DNA of 64,000 nucleotides from Rosa chinensis (lineage: Eukaryota; Streptophyta; Magnoliopsida; Rosales; Rosaceae): contig NC_037090.1 of NCBI RefSeq assembly GCF_002994745.2, positions 27,014,501 through 27,078,500 on the forward strand. Direction: 5' to 3'. The notes beneath the pieces are model-generated. The model saw only the letters and a program-made list of their open reading frames with translations. It was not told the DNA's origin and did not search any database. Below, one piece after another: positions 58,947 through 64,000 of the stretch. The stretch's first letter is position 1; each line of letters starts with the position of its first letter. Made by a program: the position numbers and the translations under genes.

Positions 58947-61018
58947 TGAATGAAACCAATCAAGAACTTTAGGATCGCCGCTAAAGCCTTATTTTTCCCA
59001 AAATTACTTAGAACCGTGAACGCACTGCATCCTAAGTTTGCTTATATGCAATCAAGGTGTAGAACGATACCCTATCAAATTAACTCATTAAGTACACATA
59101 AACACATTAAGCTCTTTGGAAAGATTGATTTTAGAGTACAAAACTAGTGAGGAACGGCATCCTAGCATGCATTCTATTTGTTTGATTTCACCTAACATGT
59201 AGGCTTTACTACTTCAGTGTTTTAAGATCGTGAACGCACTGCACCTTAAAACTAGCTCCAATTACATGCTCATATTTTAGGTGATCAATCTAAGACATAA
59301 ACATATAAAAGATTTTATAAAACAAAACCGAACAAAGCATTCACAAAACCTTGTAATTGAGAAAGAGATTCAAAAGCTAAAAATCCATCACATAACTAGG
59401 GTTTCATACTAGTTCTCAACATAGAAAATTACTCGCTCATAGTTTGGAAATCCGAAGACATATACATATTGAATTCGAAAAGTACAAAAGGAATAAACCG
59501 TAGAGGGCAGTAGATATCACGATCTCACTTTGAATATTCTCTAAGAAAGCTTGAGGCGTCTTCAAAGCAAGAGCACGACAAGATGATGGAAGATGATCTG
59601 ATGGAAGATGGTGGCTACGGCTTCTCCTTGGAGTAGGGATTTCGTGAACTATGATGAGGGGAGAGTATGGAGCTGTGGTCTCTGATTTAGGGAAGTAGAT
59701 GGTGTGTGTCTGTGTTTTTATCTCCCATAAAAATGTGGAAGGAGGCCCTTTATATAGGAGTTACAAGTTCAAGGGTATTCTTGCAGTTAAATTGAGTTTT
59801 TACTTGTCCAATGTGAACTCTTCTTCTTGGGCTGAAATCTTTGACTTCTATATCCTTCACAGCTCCTATATAATGTATACAACTCATTAACAACTCAGCA
59901 AAGAGTCCCCAAGAAGCCTCAAAACAATCTGCCAATAGAAACACACAATCTGCCAAGAGATGCAAAGAATCTGCCTCACTTTTGATAGCCTTTTTAGCCC
60001 CTCTCTTAATTAGGTTCCATCTCAGATTTGAACGTGATTTTCAGGCAGGTACAAGCTTTGATATTGGCCTTCAAAAGTCTACAAAAATCTTCTAAAAATC
60101 CCCTCAACTTGTTTCCCAAAAAACAGCATTGAAAAGTCTTCACAATCAAATCTGTCAGAAATTTCCAGATTTTCCTTATTGTTTGGTCAAATTTATGGGC
60201 TTGTAGAATGACTTTGTAGCAATCTTTCTGTATATTTCTCAGGCCTACAATACCCTATAGCATTATTTATTGATGTCCAAACAATAATCTTCCAAAGGAT
60301 ACTCCAATAAAGTCTCCAAAAGACGGCTCAAACATGCTTCGCAGATAAGACTTGTCAGAAATTCCAGATTTTTCTTATCCTCTGCTCATCTTTGCAGCAT
60401 CATAACTTATGCATTCCACCACCTTTCTGGATGATTCTTGATTTTAAAATGCTCTACAACATTAACCTTCAAATATGGGTGGGAAACTTTATGTGTATCA
60501 TGCTTTAAGTCTAGTAGAAAAGCCCTTGAAAAAGCTTCCTGAAAAGCTGATGGAAACAATCTTCTCGAGGTACCAAATTTGACCACAGCCTCCGGCTTCT
60601 TCTTTATCATTCTGGACCAAATCTTTGCTTTTAGTTATAGTAGAACATGTGATCTTCAAATATTGCTAGGCTTTTCTTCATGATTCCACTGGAAAGTTCT
60701 TCAAAACACCTTCTGAATACAGAAGAAAATAAGGCAGCTTCTAGTACTCTGTTTTCTGCTTCTCGGCAACTGTTTTGCACGAATTTTTCCACAAGCTTTC
60801 CTTCTTGTTTATAACGGCATAAATGGTGATCTTTCATCTTTTGCATCACTACTATACACCTGAGCCTTAACTGGCCACAATTGAGCTCCTATTTCTCCAC
60901 GGTTGCTCCACAAACCTCCTAAGAACATAACAAAGTTAGTTTGATCTTTTTAACGAAATAACTAAGCAAAAGTGTAAAGGGGTAAACTATAAATTCGTCG
61001 CATTTTTTGCTCCTATCA
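58947..61018 (-). mobile_element. Gypsy-like LTR, inverted relative to the preceding 3' region
   Basis: On the - strand it starts TGATAGGAGCAAAAAATGC at 61018, a common LTR start in Athila-like elements, and ends ...GGTTTCATTCA near 58947 (about 2.07 kb). The - strand holds a TATA box, CTATATAAAGGG (59746-59757), in the same orientation. The neighbouring DNA to the left reads like a + strand 3' untranslated region, so the two are tail to tail. No primer-binding site follows the LTR. Confidence 0.5.
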
Positions 61019-61235
61019 CTAACAAGTTCGTTGCAAATGAGATGTCTGGTCTTGTGCATAGAGCTAAATACAATAATGCGCCTATTGCACTCAAATAGGA
61101 CACTTCTACCTCTAGCACATCTTCTCATCATCTTTCGGACAAAGAGGATCATTTTTAAGATCAAGTCTACAGACGACCATGGGAGTGCTTGAAGGCATGA
61201 CATTGTCAAAACGTCTAAACATCCAACACAGTGCT
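61019..61235 (-). repeat. 217-bp direct repeat, copy 2 (copia sequence)
   Basis: Second copy of the copia RT fragment, directly after the gypsy-like LTR end CCTATCA. It continues without break into more copia sequence. Confidence 0.92.
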
Positions 61236-61860
61236 CAAGTTCCGAATTGAGGAAAAACTGTGTTCTCCCAAGATTCTTCATCTCAAACTCTGATTTTAAG
61301 TGTTCAGCTGTTTCCCTTAACTCCTTAAGGGTTTTTAATGAAGATCATGTCATCAACATGAACCGCGATAGAATCTGAAAATTATCATGGAAACTCGCAG
61401 GCATAGTTTGTCATTAACATATCCCTTCCCAATCAAGTAGTCAATTTAGTGAGCATTTCAACCTTATTGCAAACGCTCCGTGGTCTAGTGCCACTTGATT
61501 AGGGTAAATGAAGTCTACCAAGAACCTTCACATATATTCCGTATCTAGATCCCCATAAAGATACTTAGTGACTACATTCGTAAGCTATATATTCAGTCAC
61601 TTGGAAACTACCAAACTAACAAGGTAGTGGAGATCTCTGATGCCAAATTGCTTCTAACTTGATCTTGCTGAGCCACTGAATCACCAAATTTGCACAAAGG
61701 CTTCACAACATTATAACTCTTCGGCCAGCAAATAATTGTCCAAGGTGGCCTTGGTACTAGGTGAAGTTTCTACAGTTTTTAGTCCTTTTCATTTCTCCCA
61801 GACTTCAAAGTAGGTGACACAGGCTTTCGTTTCTTCAAAGCTAAAAACTGTAATTGCACA
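61236..61860 (-). pseudogene. Copia pol remnant (reverse transcriptase)
   Basis: On the - strand the catalytic box appears as VHVDDM (61346-61363), where copia elements usually have YVDDM, so Tyr is His here. Further right, fragments of the RT fingers are readable in several frames. Stops are numerous. Similarity fades near 61860. Confidence 0.7.
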
Positions 61861-64000
61861 CAAAGTGAAAGAAACCTACTGAAGACAAACTATTTCCTTT
61901 AAACAATAAAGGAATTGATCTATAGGGCTATTCATGTTTTAACCTATTTGAAGAAAGCCTGTTCACTGAGAAACGCCCAATCAAACAAAACTAATATGGA
62001 ATTCTTCTAATCATTGCATGAAGAAAACAAAACATGATCAAATTTTTGAATGTGATGTGACTCTTGTGAATCTCTAGGGTTTTGTAATACGAGTTGGATC
62101 GGGAGCCCAAACCTGATTGATGTGCAACGAAGGAGGCGAACCAGACTCCATGGTGGAAAGCGCGGAGTCCCAATGCGATCAACGAAAGCTAGAAATCTAT
62201 GGGTTTAAGCTTACCCATAGATCTAGAAGTTGGGGTATTTAGCGATCTGTGGTTTTCTTCATCATGGAGTAAGAAAGAGATTTTTGTTAGTTTTCTCCAA
62301 TTGCCAAGTCTATACTCACTGAGAAATGAGTCAATAGTGAAGGGTCGGGCAAGGAATTAACTTGAAGTCCTTTCATTTAGATTTTCAATGCAACGATTAT
62401 GAAAGTAAATACAGCAACTTTATCACTTTTTGGATTTCGATAGATTAAATATAGGATTTCTTATATTCTTTGCAAATGCAAAGAGCCAAACGCAAGGACT
62501 TACAATATTTTGTAGTTACCACCATCAAATGCAAGGAATTTTAACTCCTTGTATTACAACCCATTACATATAAAGATAAAAGGAAAACACATTACCATTT
62601 GTCTTTAAAAGAAGCAGAGCCAAATGAGATTAGATGACAAGAGAAATTCATGTAATAGCAGCAACGTTCCATTTGAGCCCAAATTAGTGAAAGCAAAAGC
62701 AAAAGCAAAGCTTTTGGTTATCTTCTTTCCTAATCTCATAATTATGAAGAAAGAGAAAATTTTGGAGTGTTTAGCTTACAGATACAAAAGAAAAGATTGT
62801 CACGCTCCAAACCTTGTGTCGGTGGATTTTAAGCACCTAATACTGAATCCAAGGTATGAGTGTTACAAAGAAAAATGTTCCTTCTAGGCTCTTCAATCTA
62901 GGCTTGTCTAATCCCTTTCCAGCTCGACAAACTCTTAGACTCCTCTACAAAAGATATTAGAGATGGGTGGGTGAGCAAAATCACGCTATATAGTATGCCA
63001 ATGAAGCTATGTAGTTTTACTTGTATCATCAAATGATATACAATATCCCAAATACCATCACATCACATTATCCCTTCTTATTGGTTATCCTTAATTTAGT
63101 GACCCCCACGGCACTTATTCGCAATTTCCGCCTTATACCTCCATGTGACGCATCCTTAACTTAGCATAACCAATCAAGAAGTTCTTATGCTCCATGAATA
63201 ATCTCAGTCATCAATTCCATATGATATTATATACATATATAAAACCCATCTCAAAAATAAAATGTTAATTCACTTCAAAAAGAGACAAGAATTTGAGAAA
63301 TAGATATGAAATTTGTAACACATTACATAAGCCACTAACCTCAACAATACAAATCGCTTCCTAGAATACCGATCATAAACCGAGTCTCTTAATACAAGAT
63401 TTCTAGAAATAACCGTTTGATCTAATCAAAACTCATGATGAATTTGTAGTTTTTCACGGATTCAAAATCAGAGTTACGAATTAAAATTTATGAAATGCCG
63501 AAGTTTTAGAGAGATAAACTATTTTGAAAAAAAAAGGTACGGTAGAATAAAATGGGCTAAATCCTATATTTAGGGAAACCATGTGTCACCCAACCATGAC
63601 ATTTTAGACACATGGTTGACAAGGTCAATAAATGAACAACGCATCTATAACCTTGTGCAACTTATCACTCGAAGACAAAACCTCCAATTTACCACTTAAC
63701 ATGTGTTTGGTGACTATCCAAAGTAGCTGATGTCATCATCCCCATACTGATCCGTCTTTACACGCATAACACACGTTTTCACACTATCCCAATCACAAAG
63801 TGCCGCGTCTGCATTTAATTTTCTCTAATTACACTTCAAATGTTCTATAAAAATAGTACGGAAATCCGAAAAATTCACTGAAAATATTGTGAACTCGTAG
63901 TAACTTCTACTTTCAGTTTCCAACCTCGAAAATAAAATTTGAGTAAATTCAAAATATGAGATAGCACAAAAATAGACTAAGGCCTCAATGAGATAAAAGT
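61861..64000. other. A/T-rich repeat-like DNA, no recognised gene
   Basis: No supported gene; the ORFs at 61991-62182 and 62624-62887 show no domain. It may contain LTR debris, but I could not find paired ends. A perfect 11-bp inverted repeat, AACCATGTGTC (63577-63587) and GACACATGGTT (63607-63617), forms a possible hairpin. Confidence 0.45.

Noticed and set aside
62624..62887. ORF of 87 codons
   Set aside because: Lys-rich, low complexity, no domain and no partner exons seen.

Overview
This is nuclear DNA of a flowering plant, most likely a eudicot. The evidence is GT-AG introns, two plant-type multi-exon genes, and a dense nest of plant transposons: Ty3/gypsy, Ty1/copia, a LARD-type element, a Pack-MULE, hAT-like elements, a CACTA end, SINEs and LINE debris. 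I cannot name the species.

About 28.6-46.4 kb is the genic core. A 10-exon gene on the + strand (28634-31929) encodes LST8, the WD40 subunit of the TOR kinase complex. It converges tail to tail with a 21-exon gene on the - strand (46376-32651) encoding the largest subunit of RNA polymerase I (NRPA1/RPA190). I assembled both by hand. Every intron is GT-AG, the reading frames close exactly (317 and 1678 codons), and no stop interrupts either one. TOR signalling drives rRNA synthesis by Pol I, so the pair is functionally suggestive, though adjacency may be chance.

1-23.5 kb is retrotransposon territory. A decayed gypsy pol (+, family A) leads into a 61-bp minisatellite and a broken gene with a 'putative gypsy-type transposon' domain and coiled coil. 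An inverted second family A pol fragment follows, then a long - strand gypsy element (family B; pol end at 11.5 kb, LTR at 19.3 kb). A complete 3731-bp non-autonomous LTR element with 473-bp LTRs and a 5-bp target duplication sits in the TATA region of the family B LTR.

23.5-28.6 kb holds unassigned DNA followed by a nested set. An hAT-like non-autonomous element (or two) contains a SINE and a 931-bp Pack-MULE with 226-bp inverted repeats. The Pack-MULE carries a captured fragment of an SPL2-like RING E3 ligase gene.

46.4-64 kb is repeat-rich. It has a SINE, three retroposon insertions each framed by 17-bp target duplications, an array of CTATTG/CAATAG palindromes, one intact intronless 223-codon ORF of unknown function, a CACTA terminus and a MITE-like inverted repeat. 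A copia element there is split by about 3.9 kb of rearranged gypsy DNA flanked by 217-bp direct repeats.

I did not find a convincing new cellular system. The most notable items are the nested insertions with readable target duplications, the SPL2 capture, the LARD insertion at an LTR TATA box, and the odd copia/gypsy rearrangement.
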